DNA from: Caballeronia sordidicola
Lineage (GTDB): Bacteria > Pseudomonadota > Gammaproteobacteria > Burkholderiales > Burkholderiaceae
Direction of reading: 5' to 3'
DNA: 64,000 nucleotides
NCBI RefSeq assembly: GCF_000729995.1
Contig: NZ_JNFG01000031.1
Location: 1-64,000 of the forward strand
The position numbers and the translations under genes are program-made. The notes below the pieces were generated by a model, which worked only from the letters and a program-made list of their open reading frames with translations, was not told the DNA's origin and ran no database searches. Position 1 is the first letter of the stretch. The number at the start of each line of letters is the position of its first letter. Positions 45,776 to 57,514 of this stretch are shown piece by piece.

Positions 45776-46954
45776 TCAGTGGCCCGTGTTCTCAAAAGGC
45801 AGATGCCAGACGGTCACGGTGTTCGTGTTGTCGTCGACTGCCGCAAAGCGCACGAACCCATGCTCTGGCTGCCCAAACGCGATGCCAAACGGACCATCGA
45901 CTGCCGGGTCGATGGAAAACTGAGCGACGAAGCGGCCCTGCGGCGTAAACTCAACGATTTCGCTCGGATGCTTCGGATCGGCGTTGACCGCGTCGCCGTT
46001 CGCGACGAACAGATGGCCGTTCGGTCCGAGGGCCATTCCGAGCGGGCCGCGCAGATGGCCGTTGTCCGCGTAGATCAGCACGCCCTTGCTGCCGTCGTGC
46101 TGCGAGCTGCCCGCGCCGTAGACGGCGAAGATCGCGTTGTCGGCGGTCGAGGCGACATACAGTACATCGCGCTGCGGATCGTAGGCAAGTCCCGTGGGTC
46201 CGAGGACCAGTGCTGATGGATCGGGGCGAAATGTGTAGCCGGAGGCAATCTTCGTGGCGCGGTTCAGATGGACGCCGTTGTCGTCGATGCTAACGTCGAG
46301 CCTCGTGACGGTGCCATCCAGCACGTTGGACACAAATACCTTCGCATGGTCGCCCTCATCGAAGATCGTCAGATCCCAGGGACCGTTGATCTTTGCCGCC
46401 GGGGGCATCCATTCGGCAATTTGACTGCCACTTCGATTGATCACCAGCAGCGAGCCGGCCGTTGGGGATGTACCGTCCTTGGTCGGTACATTGCCTACCA
46501 GTACGAAGCCGGCCCTGAGCACACCGAGCGCCGTGCTCAAACCGAGACGCGCCGGACCCTGGAAGAACGTGACCGGATTGCCGCGCGGCACGATCTTGAC
46601 GATGGTGGTGCCTTTGCCCTGAAGGTTGCCGGCGCTCTGCGAGTTGTTGAAATTGGACACGAGCAGGTCACCTGCTGCGATCGTGCCGTAGCCGGGGAAA
46701 CCGTCGGGCACGAACGCGACGCCATACGGATTGAGGTCACCGTTGGTGGGCACCGTCGATGAGGTGACGAACGAGGACGGCAGCAGCGCCGTGAGGTCAT
46801 CGGCAATGGCGCTGCCCGCTAAGGAAAGCGCGAGACTGGTGCCGTATAGCGTGCTCAGCAGCAAGCGTTTCAGCGCGCGGCCTTTTCCACGGGCAACGCG
46901 GTGGCAGGGTTGCCAGCCGAACTTCGGAGTAAGACTTTGCATGAGGGGATTCAT
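45776..46954 (-). CDS. secreted TIGR03118-type beta-propeller protein
   Basis: A 392-residue exported protein. The N-terminus has a long signal region (RLLLSTLYGTSLALSLAGSAIADD, cleavage after A-I-A near residue 50). The rest is made of NHL-like blades: NPYGVAFVPDG, GPWDLTIFDEGDHAKVFVSN, GPTGLAYDPQRDVLYVASTADN, GPLGMALGPNGHLFVANGD, GPFGIAFGQ. This is the TIGR03118 family, of unknown function. The ATG at 46954 was chosen because GGAGAGCGAAG precedes it. Single gene. Confidence 0.85.
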   Translation of the reverse strand: MNPLMQSLTPKFGWQPCHRVARGKGRALKRLLLSTLYGTSLALSLAGSAIADDLTALLPSSFVTSSTVPTNGDLNPYGVAFVPDGFPGYGTIAAGDLLVSNFNNSQSAGNLQGKGTTIVKIVPRGNPVTFFQGPARLGLSTALGVLRAGFVLVGNVPTKDGTSPTAGSLLVINRSGSQIAEWMPPAAKINGPWDLTIFDEGDHAKVFVSNVLDGTVTRLDVSIDDNGVHLNRATKIASGYTFRPDPSALVLGPTGLAYDPQRDVLYVASTADNAIFAVYGAGSSQHDGSKGVLIYADNGHLRGPLGMALGPNGHLFVANGDAVNADPKHPSEIVEFTPQGRFVAQFSIDPAVDGPFGIAFGQPEHGFVRFAAVDDNTNTVTVWHLPFENTGH

Positions 46955-47627
46955 GACTTCGCTCTCCACGAATGCTGCGGGGCGGGCGCGTCTGTTGTCG
47001 CTGCACGCATCGCGTGCCGGCCGCCGCAAGCGAATTTCGCCCGTGACAGCAGTCTTGCGACTCGAACGCGGGTCGCACAGCGTCGGCAGCAGTGGGGCGA
47101 ATTACGTAAACCACGTAAAAGCAGACCCGTTGCCGGCGAGTGCGCGGCGAACGAGGCATGCGTCATTCACAACTAGAACTGGATCGTCCGATGGCAAACG
47201 CGAATGCGGGCGAGGCGTGTGCAGTAAACGGATGACAGGGCTAAATATTCCAGCGTGATGGCGATACCGGGGTCGCTTGCCCCGCTAATTCCTTAGCTAA
47301 TACAGTTGCTGGCCACGATGGATCGCGACGTTCGTCGGTTACGCCCGCATCCTCATGCGAAAACGTCCCCCGTGACCTCCGGTTCTGGTCCCTGCGCCGG
47401 CGTTGGCGTTCGTCATCTTTCAAAAGCGCTTTGGCGACTTCTCCCCCTCGAAGGTCCGTTGCCTGGGCGGAGCCGACGTTGGAACGTCTGTGTGAAAGAG
47501 CAGACCAATAGCCGCAGGTGGCCGAACAGCGACGGATGGCTATCGGCTCACATCGACTCACTGCGAGCCGTCGACCCAGCGCGCGTGAAGCTGACGGACA
47601 CGGGTATTACGCTCCAGGCGCTTTCAG
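46955..47627. other. intergenic region
   Basis: A 673-base gap upstream of the beta-propeller gene and downstream of the hybrid kinase stop. Short frames on both strands are Arg-rich and lack domains; I see no supported gene. Confidence 0.45.
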
Positions 47628-49490
47628 TCACCGGTCCTTCGCGAGATCAGGAAGCATCTTCCGTTGACCAGCAACGAACCTGCTGATTTCCGCCAGCAAG
47701 TTTTCCGGTGTCGACGACTTGCGCAATAGCACGAGTGGTTCGGGGAAGTCGCGAAGCACGCTATCGGACATTAGCTCGCCGGTGATAAATGCGACGGGAA
47801 TCGTTCCCGCCCACGCGAAGTGGCGCCTGATCCGATCAGCCACTTCCTTGCCGGTGACTCCGTTACGCAGCCGGATATCGGTGACGATAAGATCGGGAAT
47901 GCGGCTGTCGTCGGCGAGGATGGCTTCAAAGCCAGCCATCGACTCCGCGGCCTGCACAAGCGCGCCTGCGCTCGAGAAAAGACGCCGTAGGCCTTCAAGG
48001 ACGGTCGGTTCGTCGTCGCACAGGAGCATAAACACACCATTGAGAACTGGCGTGTGGACGTCGCCATCTAGCCCCTTCGCCACGATAGCCGGGGACGTTG
48101 TCGATATCGTCGCGTAGAGTGAAAAGCGCGATCCCCGCCCTTCCACCGACGTAAAACTCATGCCGTGTCCCGGCAGAATGCGGATCACACGATGCACGAT
48201 CGATAGCCCCAGTCCCAGTCCTTTCAAACGGTCGCGCCCCGGATTATTGATCTGATAGTACTCGGTGAAAATCGCCTCCCGATCGGCCAACCCAATGCCG
48301 ATTCCGGTATCCCATACATCCACGCGCACTCTTGCGTCAAGCTGCACCCAGCCAAGCACGACGCCGCCCGACGACGTGTTCTTGATCGCGTTCGATACAA
48401 GGTTGGAAACGGCTCTCTTAAAGAGCGATCGGTCGGTCTCGATGGACGACGGAGGACTCCGCCGCCTGGCGAATCTAAAATCGATTCCCTGCAAGCGCGC
48501 CGTCTCACGATATTGCTCGAAGACTTCGGTCAATAGGCCATGCGTATTGACTGACGCAAGGCGGGGAACATACGAGCCCAGTTCGCTATAGTCTTGAATG
48601 TCCTTGAACATGCTGACGATGTCCAACGCGGTCTGCTCGATGACATCGAGGTCGCGATCCACCGTGCGTCCCTCGCTGACCCGGGTCCGGACGCTGTGGA
48701 TGAAGAGGTTGATTGCGGCAAGAGGTTGCTGGATGTCGTGATACGCCGATGAAAAGAATCGCTCTTTTTCCTTGGCGAGCTCTTGCATACGTTTGTTCTG
48801 CTCACGAACCGCGCGCGAGGCCGCTTCGACGCGCCGCTTGGCCGCGCGCAGGGAGCGCCGATACATGAATTCGCGCCTCGCGGCACGTTCCAGCGGAATG
48901 CAGAGGAGCAAACCGACGATATACATCATTGGCACCATCGTAGCGTGCGCAATCACCGACTCCATGCGCGTGCCAACGCTCTGGCCGCTGGGTTTGAAAT
49001 AGAGCATGACGAGGTAACCGACAACACATAGCCCAATCAGCCAGGCCGCAGTGATCACCCGAAGCCGGAAGGCCATGAATATCATGAAAAGGGCAAACGT
49101 CAGGATCGGATAAGCTTCCCGCCAGGCCAGATCGCCCGGATAGATCTGTACCATTCTCAGGACCGCGAACCAGCAACTGATCGTCCAGACACTGAGCAGC
49201 CCGACGCCCCAGCGCTCGTCGAGTGCGCGTGGGCTCCACCACAGCACGGGCACCGTCATGCCGATCGTCCCGGCGATTCTCAGCAGAATGAGTTCTTTGT
49301 GGTGCAGATGGGAGGGATCGAGTACGTCTAACCGCCCGAAGTCGTGGATGGAAAACACGACCCACAATGCGGTGAAGATTGTGATGGCGAGTCTCCGCTG
49401 TCCGAAGAAGCGCCGTGCGTAGTCCATCCGGAACGCACGTTCCTGATCTGCCGATCTGAACCTGCGCACCGTGAGGCCTGACGATCTCAT
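47628..49490 (-). CDS. membrane-bound hybrid histidine kinase with C-terminal receiver
   Basis: 620 residues. Residues 30-215 contain about six membrane spans (LAITIFTALWVVFSIH, ELILLRIAGTIGMTVPVLWW, ...TMVPMMYIVGLLLCIPLE). The HisKA acceptor is in FSSAYHDIQQPLAAINLF near residue 250; the ATPase has LVSNAIKNTSSGG, DTGIGIGLADREAIF and GLGLGLSIVHRV. A receiver domain follows at about 490-610 with FMLLCDDEPTV and the phospho-Asp in LIVTDIRLRNG near 533; the Lys is in LLRKSSTPENLL. No output regulator gene is adjacent. ATG at 49490, with another Met at residue 22 as an alternative. Confidence 0.9.
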   Translation of the reverse strand: MRSSGLTVRRFRSADQERAFRMDYARRFFGQRRLAITIFTALWVVFSIHDFGRLDVLDPSHLHHKELILLRIAGTIGMTVPVLWWSPRALDERWGVGLLSVWTISCWFAVLRMVQIYPGDLAWREAYPILTFALFMIFMAFRLRVITAAWLIGLCVVGYLVMLYFKPSGQSVGTRMESVIAHATMVPMMYIVGLLLCIPLERAARREFMYRRSLRAAKRRVEAASRAVREQNKRMQELAKEKERFFSSAYHDIQQPLAAINLFIHSVRTRVSEGRTVDRDLDVIEQTALDIVSMFKDIQDYSELGSYVPRLASVNTHGLLTEVFEQYRETARLQGIDFRFARRRSPPSSIETDRSLFKRAVSNLVSNAIKNTSSGGVVLGWVQLDARVRVDVWDTGIGIGLADREAIFTEYYQINNPGRDRLKGLGLGLSIVHRVIRILPGHGMSFTSVEGRGSRFSLYATISTTSPAIVAKGLDGDVHTPVLNGVFMLLCDDEPTVLEGLRRLFSSAGALVQAAESMAGFEAILADDSRIPDLIVTDIRLRNGVTGKEVADRIRRHFAWAGTIPVAFITGELMSDSVLRDFPEPLVLLRKSSTPENLLAEISRFVAGQRKMLPDLAKDR

Positions 49491-49868
49491 GACGGCGCTC
49501 GATCAGGAAATTCGCCGTCCGCGGATAGGGCAGCGTGCAATTCAAACAGAATAGCAGGCCCCTATCCAAAGCCACACACACAAATGTAGCGTTCTGGATG
49601 CGCCTGCCAGACCTGGAACGCCTACATCTTTCCAGACTCGATTCGGGCCGCTTACCTACCTACGTGGGTGGCGACGGCGTCTGGTTCGACCGAGAATCGA
49701 GATGACAGCATCGGCAAACGAGAACCGAGGTTTTTGTAACTGTTATTCGCCTCGGTGCGCCGTCCTCTCCCGGACTTCGTTCCCATTGTTTTTGTTCTTG
49801 AGGCGGTCCGGGTCTGTCTCGTCTCGTCGCAACCGGATGTTGCGGCAACGCTCGTTAAGGAGATTCTC
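49491..49868. other. divergent promoter region kinase/DUF4148
   Basis: No gene supported. The ribosome site AAGGAG of the DUF4148 gene is at about 49857. Confidence 0.45.
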
Positions 49869-50132
49869 ATGAAAACAGTCTTGCTCGTCGCTGGTGGACT
49901 ACTCTGCACGTGCGCCTTGCACGCCAATGCGCAGGCCACCGGCACAAATCCGACGACTGGGGTGCAGACCAGCGCGGACAACTCGGAAGGTTCGGACATG
50001 TCTGGAAACTCCATGTCTGGCGCTCCTGCCACGCTCCAAGGCAAAACCCGCGCGGAAGTCTATCAAGACCTTGTGCGCTCACAAACAAACGGCGAAGCGG
50101 CGCGGCTGCAAGAACTCTTTAAAGGCAATTGA
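49869..50132 (+). CDS. DUF4148 small secreted protein
   Basis: An 87-residue exported protein with signal peptide MKTVLLVAGGLLCTCALHANA. The mature part ends in GKTRAEVYQDLVRSQTNGEAARLQELF, the DUF4148 signature common in Burkholderiaceae. The middle is Ser/Gly/Met-rich (SDMSGNSMSGAP). Function unknown, periplasmic. AAGGAG lies 6 bases before the ATG. Confidence 0.85.
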   Translation: MKTVLLVAGGLLCTCALHANAQATGTNPTTGVQTSADNSEGSDMSGNSMSGAPATLQGKTRAEVYQDLVRSQTNGEAARLQELFKGN

Positions 50133-50209
50133 GCTTCCCTTGATCTGCAATCGGGGCTGCGCGCGAAAAGGGAAGGTGATCGCAATAAGAATTCCGTAAA
50201 TCAATCGCA

Positions 50210-50740
50210 CTACGGCAAAGCGCCGACCGGCCTGCTGAACAGCATGAACGGCCAGGCGGCCAGAATCCGGATCATCATTGCGGGAGGGTATCCGGGATGG
50301 CTGGGCAAGCCGTCTTGCGCCTCCACTTCCGAGCGTTTGAATCGGGTGCAGATCCGCATTTCCACCGGCGGCGCATCCGCTCCGAAAGGGGTGCGGAACG
50401 CTGACACCCAGGGTCGCTTGTCGTCAAAGGCCAAGTACATCGGTGTTGCGCAGCAACTCGCGATCATCCGTCTGGTCTTCGAGGGGGCGGTCAGTCTCAT
50501 CGCCTGGAGTCGATCTGCGCCCCGCGTGCAGGCAATGCGATCGCGGCGGAACACCATGAACTCCGTGCCGCCGTCGACGCTGGACGCTCGCTCTGAATTG
50601 GCGGATGCGGCGAGACGTTGGGCTGCCGTCTGGCAGTCGTCGCAGTAGCACGCATTGACCATAATGGGCTGAGCCCAGGCACTGATCTCGACCGCGCCAC
50701 ATTGGCAGTGCGCCACGTGTGCTGGATTTCTTGTGGCCAT
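50210..50740 (-). CDS. GFA/CENP-V-family zinc protein
   Basis: A 176-residue protein with the glutathione-dependent formaldehyde-activating (GFA) fold. Zinc cysteines are visible in AHCQCGAVEI (C-x-C), ACYCDDCQTAA (C-x-C-x-x-C) and MIASCCATPMYL. Start at ATG 50740, with GGAG upstream, is preferred over a GTG at 50749. The family binds zinc; actual glutathione/formaldehyde activity is proven for few members, so no reaction is assigned. Confidence 0.82.
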   Translation of the reverse strand: MATRNPAHVAHCQCGAVEISAWAQPIMVNACYCDDCQTAAQRLAASANSERASSVDGGTEFMVFRRDRIACTRGADRLQAMRLTAPSKTRRMIASCCATPMYLAFDDKRPWVSAFRTPFGADAPPVEMRICTRFKRSEVEAQDGLPSHPGYPPAMMIRILAAWPFMLFSRPVGALP

Positions 50741-51236
50741 AGGCTCCACTCAGTGAGGTTTGACTATCTCAGACGACAGTTTAAAAGCAATGCAGTTGGC
50801 AAGAGAGGCCAAAGCCGCAAGTTACATGGCGACGAACGACCGAAACTAGCCGTTGAGTGCCGCACGCAAGTGCTTACGGCCGTCACCGCGACATGCAGCA
50901 CCACTGACCGTAGCAACCCATTGCCAACCCTCGAATATGCCTTGTGGACGTTCTCGCGCCAAGAAGCAGAACTTCGCGCACACACGGTCAAACCGGCAAG
51001 TACGTGACCAACACGAACTCGACGCAATCCAGATGAAAGGTATCGAAGGCAGATGTAAATGCGGCTGATTATTATTTGCATTTTCATTGACCAACATGCA
51101 CGCGGTCGCTACGATCTGACGCTCATTGGAACGTTCGAACGGCAATAGCTGAGCGCGTATGGCACTTGCCGGACAACAAACCATGTTTGGCGCGCACTAG
51201 CGCATCGATTTTTGCTTAACAAGTTTGGACGCGAAC
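50741..51236. other. intergenic region GFA/cytochrome b561
   Basis: Divergent promoters of the two flanking genes must lie here. No gene with recognisable features. Confidence 0.45.
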
Positions 51237-51872
51237 ATGTCTGTGAACCGGGGGCTGCAATCGGCACCACATAGCCGAAACAACGCAGACGACGCGCAAG
51301 CCGCGATCATTCAGAATGTTGGCCTTGAGGAGCACAACGCACGGCGGTTGAAACGCGGGCACGATCCGGATCGTTACGATGGCGTCGCCCGGCTTTTCCA
51401 TTGGGTATTCGCCTCCGGAATCATTTACGCCAGTATTGCGGGCTACGCGCTCGCACAGCTTTCGAGCGGACCGGAGCGTGATTTCCTGTCGCGACTGAAT
51501 ATGTCAATCGCTACAGTGCTGATCGTGCTTTTCCCACTGCGCGTGTGCTGGAAGTTCGTGCGAATCGAGCCGCGAGCGCTTCCAGATGTTTCCGAAGTAC
51601 AGCTCGCGCTGGCACACCGAGTGCACATTTTGATCTACATAACGATGTTTGCCGTGCTGGCGAGCGGCTTCCTGATGGTCCCGAATGGTTATTCATTTTT
51701 CGGTCTGGTCGAGATTCACACGCCCTTCGTGAAAGGCGCGCTCATCGACAAACTTTTCGTCATACATCGCGCAAGTTGCGCACTGCTGGCGGGGCTAGTT
51801 TTGCTGCACGTGCTTGCGGTCGTCAAGCATCAGTTGATCGCCCGTAACGACGTGTTGCGAAGAATGCTGTGA
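51237..51872 (+). CDS. cytochrome b561-type membrane protein
   Basis: A 211-residue di-haem-type cytochrome b561 with four membrane spans: RLFHWVFASGIIYASIAGYAL, SIATVLIVLFPLRVCWKFV, VHILIYITMFAVLASGFLMV and SCALLAGLVLLHVLAVVKHQ. Candidate haem His residues occur in LFHW, AHRVHIL, VIHRAS and LLHVL. Residues 1-50 are a polar cytoplasmic extension. It shuttles electrons between quinol and an acceptor, or protects against superoxide, as CybB does. An upstream TTG at 51225 is an alternative start. Confidence 0.87.
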   Translation: MSVNRGLQSAPHSRNNADDAQAAIIQNVGLEEHNARRLKRGHDPDRYDGVARLFHWVFASGIIYASIAGYALAQLSSGPERDFLSRLNMSIATVLIVLFPLRVCWKFVRIEPRALPDVSEVQLALAHRVHILIYITMFAVLASGFLMVPNGYSFFGLVEIHTPFVKGALIDKLFVIHRASCALLAGLVLLHVLAVVKHQLIARNDVLRRML

Positions 51873-52071
51873 ATGCTGTCCGGCGCCGCAACGGGCGATC
51901 AGTACCGCCTTTCTGCTTGCCACCCTGCGTCGGGCCTGCCCACGGGAACGGTCTTGAATTGGCTGGCCGGCGTCTCTTGTTTGTTTGAAACCGACATCTG
52001 GATGTCTCATCGACCGTGCGATCGAATGAGGCTTCGTGGCCGCACGCCGCCTAACGAAAGTTCTCTGTGTT

Positions 52072-52600
52072 TCAAATCGCTTCAAACATTTTCTCCAAGA
52101 CCGCATTCTGCGCATGAAGCAGAAATGCCTTCGCCTGGACGACGCGACAGCTGGCATGCATCATCGCGCTTTCGGAAACTTCCTCGCCGCGAGAAACGGG
52201 TGGACACGGCAAGAATTCGGCGTCTGGTCGCCGTTTCTCCAAAATCCCAGTTGTGATTTGATAGCTGGATAATTCCTCTGGCTTGGCTTCCGCGGGCCAA
52301 CAGTCCGTCACTAGAATATGGGTGTCGGAGAGTTCATCAAGGTCAGTGCTCGTGTAGAAACGAGGCGTAGCGCCCGGCGATGTCCGCGCGTGCCACCTCT
52401 CCGGATAGACTTGGACGACCGTAATCGGCAGCGCCTCGGCAGCCTCGATCCAGGAGCCTAGAATATTCGATTCGGGGGATACGACGCCCACTTTTATCCC
52501 GTCGATCGTGCCGTGTCTATGGAAGTAAAACGCGAGATCTCCAAGCGTCTCACACGGATGGTTTTGCCGAGTGCGGGCATTGATGACGGGTCCTGTGTCT
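52072..52600 (-). pseudogene. C-terminal half of an ornithine carbamoyltransferase-family gene
   Basis: Read on the - strand, VINARTRQNHPCETLGDLAF (about 52580-52520), KVGVVSPESNILGSWIEAA, HILVTDCWPAEAKPEELSSY and FLPCPPVSRGEEVSESAMMH form the second domain of an OTC-family enzyme, including the H-P-x-x-x-L-x-D block. The first domain with the carbamoyl-phosphate site (S-x-R-T) is absent: upstream the frame is open but unrelated. It is a 5'-truncated relic. It lies downstream of argG on the same strand, with an IS66 end between them. Confidence 0.75.
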
Positions 52601-52866
52601 CGGCTGGGGGTCGCTGTGACAGGAGCCTGAAAATGGCTGTTGAAACTTTCGGGACGAGCTGGATAGCCCCCTTCAGGTTCATGAGACTGCGTGTCGAATC
52701 TCCTTGCATTTCACGGTGGCAGCGGATCCCAACCGGACCGGCAGGGAACGCCGCAAGACTCTCATGTAGGGGTTGACGACAGTACGGATGAAATTTTCAT
52801 ACAAATAATTCTTACACTATCTTACGGATACGCGGCGCGGGATCTGGCGTGACGTACCGAGCCATC

Positions 52867-53070
52867 GTAAGCGTCCGCGCGAGGCCGTCCTTACGCGAAA
52901 TCGCGACTAAGCGGCGTATGAGGGCGACTGATCAGCAACGGCCCACGGCAGCAATTCGCTCACGTGATTGACCGGATGGGCGGTAATGCGAGAGAGGACA
53001 CGGCGCAGATATGCCTCGGGATCGAGGCCATTTAGCGGTAACCAACATGTAGATCGAGGCGTAACCGGCA
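52867..53070 (-). mobile_element. IS66-family 3' remnant
   Basis: [20 protein letters not shown] and [15 protein letters not shown] are the C-terminal end of an IS66 transposase (TnpC). Just upstream, SIYMLVTAK in a second frame joins to LNGLDPE: the junction GCTAAATGG looks like loss of one copy of a CTAAA tandem repeat, giving a frameshift. After the stop, the sequence ends in GCGGACGCTTAC on the - strand (52867-52878), the usual IS66 terminal repeat. The rest of the element is gone. Confidence 0.8.
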
Positions 53071-53155
53071 AACGCCCGATGGCGATCACTTGAGCTGAAT
53101 CCCGGTGTACGCCAAACATCTTCGTAAGGGTGCGCTCCTATCCGTGTCCCAGGTC

Positions 53156-55403
<2,248 letters not shown>

Positions 55404-56213
55404 ATGAATAAGCGTATCTGGTTTGTTGGAGTCGATCCGCCCGCCCTCGGGATGCTAAGTGACTTTCTCGAAAGTCGTGGCATGACCGTATATATGCTTG
55501 ACTGCAGTCGCTCGTTAATCCGCCACATGAAGCAAGACACCCCGTCTCTGCTTGTGTTGCGTGACGGTTCGCCCAACGTTCAAGCCACTGCCGTCCTGCA
55601 AACCTTGCGCAACGCAGGGAGCGACATCCCGGTTATCGTGATCGGGGAGCCAAAGGATTGCGTCGATGCAGTTATCTGCCTGGAACTCGGAGCTGAAGAC
55701 TATTTAAGAATGCCTTGCGATCCGCATGAATTGTTTGCACGGGTCCAGAACGTGCTGCGGCACAGGTTGCAAAATGGTCAATGGAGCTTGCCGGGGCGCG
55801 TGAAATGCGAGCTGGGAAGCATCGCTCTCGACTTCCGGGCGCAATCGGTTACGCGCGACGGCATCCCCGTCACGGTGCATCCGAGCCTGTTCCCGCTATT
55901 GCACCTCTTCGTGGAACATCCACTGAGAGTGCTTTCCCGACGTGCCATAGTCGCCAAGCTGCGCGATTCCCCGACGGGGTATAGCGAGCGCTCGCTCGAC
56001 GTACTCGTCTGGCGGCTCAGGCAAGTGTTAGAGCCGCATCCCTCGCTTCCCCGGTTCATCCAGACCATCCGCGGACGAGGCTATGTCTTTAGTCCATCAG
56101 GTACTGGCGCACATCCGACCGATTTCGAGAAGCCGGATGCCACCTTGCAAACACAGCCGGCATTGAGACGAGAAGAACCGCATCCGCAGTCGATCTCGTT
56201 GATCTCACCCTAA
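55404..56213 (+). CDS. OmpR-type regulator with degenerate receiver domain
   Basis: A 269-residue protein with the layout of an OmpR response regulator: receiver at 1-120, DNA-binding winged helix at about 130-230 (RRAIVAKLRDSPTGYSERSLDVLVWRLR, TIRGRGYVF), then a 40-residue tail. The receiver lacks the usual residues: the N-terminal acidic pair reads VGVDPP, the phospho-site strand reads LLVLRDG with Arg at the Asp position, and the K-P motif is RMPCDP. It is probably controlled without phosphorylation. No kinase gene is adjacent. Confidence 0.85.
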   Translation: MNKRIWFVGVDPPALGMLSDFLESRGMTVYMLDCSRSLIRHMKQDTPSLLVLRDGSPNVQATAVLQTLRNAGSDIPVIVIGEPKDCVDAVICLELGAEDYLRMPCDPHELFARVQNVLRHRLQNGQWSLPGRVKCELGSIALDFRAQSVTRDGIPVTVHPSLFPLLHLFVEHPLRVLSRRAIVAKLRDSPTGYSERSLDVLVWRLRQVLEPHPSLPRFIQTIRGRGYVFSPSGTGAHPTDFEKPDATLQTQPALRREEPHPQSISLISP

Positions 56214-56241
56214 GCGCTATGCGCAGCTTGTGGACACGGTC

Positions 56242-56275
56242 CGGCAGAAGGGATGTCGCCTTCTCCCTTCTGCCG
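56242..56275 (+). terminator. strong hairpin terminator after the OmpR-like gene
   Basis: CGGCAGAAGGGA (56242-56253) pairs perfectly with TCCCTTCTGCCG (56264-56275) around a 10-base loop, 28 bases past the stop at 56213. Only a short T run follows (TTCC). Confidence 0.6.
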
Positions 56276-56334
56276 TTCCAATGACCGGCTCAATCGCAAC
56301 AGTCCGATCATCAGATCGCCTCATCATCCATGAA

Positions 56335-56356
56335 TGCCCGCGATGCATTGCGGGCA
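56335..56356 (-). terminator. hairpin after the porin gene
   Basis: TGCCCGC (56335-56341) pairs with GCGGGCA (56350-56356) around 8 bases, 16 bases beyond the porin stop on the - strand. No T tract follows, so it may act only to stabilise the 3' end. Confidence 0.45.
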
Positions 56357-56371
56357 CATGACTGGCAACGA

Positions 56372-57514
56372 TCAGAACTTGTGGCGAATGCCTATAGTGA
56401 CGACAGCTTGCGAATTCTTGCCCGAATCCGTATCCGTCGATCCGACCACCGCGTCTGCCGCGCCAATCCCGTTGGAGCCACTAGCATGGGTGTACCCGGC
56501 GAAGGCGTAGAAGTCGGTACGCTTGCTAATGAAATAGTCCGCCGCAACAGCAAATTGATTGTAAGCGGCCGAGGAATCGCCGTTCGACTTCATGTAGACG
56601 TAACCAATTTCCGTGCTAAGCGGTGCCGATACTTGCCACACGGCGTACGCAGATCCGACCTTGTATTTCTCAGCGGTCGTGAATGCAGAGCTGGCATCCG
56701 GCTTATAGTCCGAGTAGCTCCCGTAAGCGCCAACTGTCACTGCGCCAATCTGGTAGTTGCCGCCAATGCGAGCAATGTTGATCGTCTTCGCCGATTCGTA
56801 GTGAAGGTTGACGTTAGAGTTGAATAATGAATCCGCCGTAGACGTGGACGAGGAGGTTCCACGTACCGACGCGGTGCCATTGTCAATGTGCAAATAGCCC
56901 GCTGCCAAAGCGAGCGGACCGCTGTTATACGCCAATGCGGCGGCGTAGCTTTGGCCATTGCTCGTCGAACCCGCGACCCCACCTGCTGCGTACATGGCCT
57001 CAGCCGTCACGCCGCCCCAGGTCGGGCTCGCCCACTTGACCGCATTGTTGAAACGAACACTGTTGTCGGCGTTATCCACGTCGCCCGGCGATGTGAAGAT
57101 GCCACCAAGATAGTTGTCACCCTGCACCGGCTGAACCAAGTCGATCAGCGGGTCGTATTGACGACCCAGTGTGACGGTGCCCCAGTTCGTACCGGACAAT
57201 CCGACGAACGCCTGGCGCCCGAATTCGCGGCCGCCTTGACCCAGTTTTCCGGTCGTCGAATTAAAGCCGTTTTCCAACTGGAAAATTGTCTTGAGACCAC
57301 CGCCCAGGTCTTCCGAACCCTTGAGGCCCCAGCGTGAGCCGGATTCGTTACCGGCGGTCATCGCGAACTGGGAGGCGGAGCCACCGCTGTTATGGGTGTA
57401 CGTAAAACCCGTATCGATGATCCCGTACAGAGTCACAGAATTTTGTGCATGGGCCTGGATGCTGGCGAAGATGAGAGCGAGAGTGGTCGCAGATAAAGCA
57501 ATCTTTTTTGTCAT
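56372..57514 (-). CDS. Gram-negative outer-membrane porin
   Basis: A 380-residue porin of the Burkholderia/Neisseria type. Signal peptide MTKKIALSATTLALIFASIQAHA, then SVTLYGIIDTGFTYTHNSGG, the family's first strand, WGLKGSEDLGGGLKTIFQLENGF, RQAFVGLSGTNWGTVTLGRQYDP with the eyelet loop following, and a C-terminal strand ending IGIRHKF with terminal Phe for BAM recognition. It forms a trimeric general diffusion channel. ATG at 57514 begins the signal peptide; an upstream start would add 15 unrelated residues. Confidence 0.93.
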   Translation of the reverse strand: MTKKIALSATTLALIFASIQAHAQNSVTLYGIIDTGFTYTHNSGGSASQFAMTAGNESGSRWGLKGSEDLGGGLKTIFQLENGFNSTTGKLGQGGREFGRQAFVGLSGTNWGTVTLGRQYDPLIDLVQPVQGDNYLGGIFTSPGDVDNADNSVRFNNAVKWASPTWGGVTAEAMYAAGGVAGSTSNGQSYAAALAYNSGPLALAAGYLHIDNGTASVRGTSSSTSTADSLFNSNVNLHYESAKTINIARIGGNYQIGAVTVGAYGSYSDYKPDASSAFTTAEKYKVGSAYAVWQVSAPLSTEIGYVYMKSNGDSSAAYNQFAVAADYFISKRTDFYAFAGYTHASGSNGIGAADAVVGSTDTDSGKNSQAVVTIGIRHKF

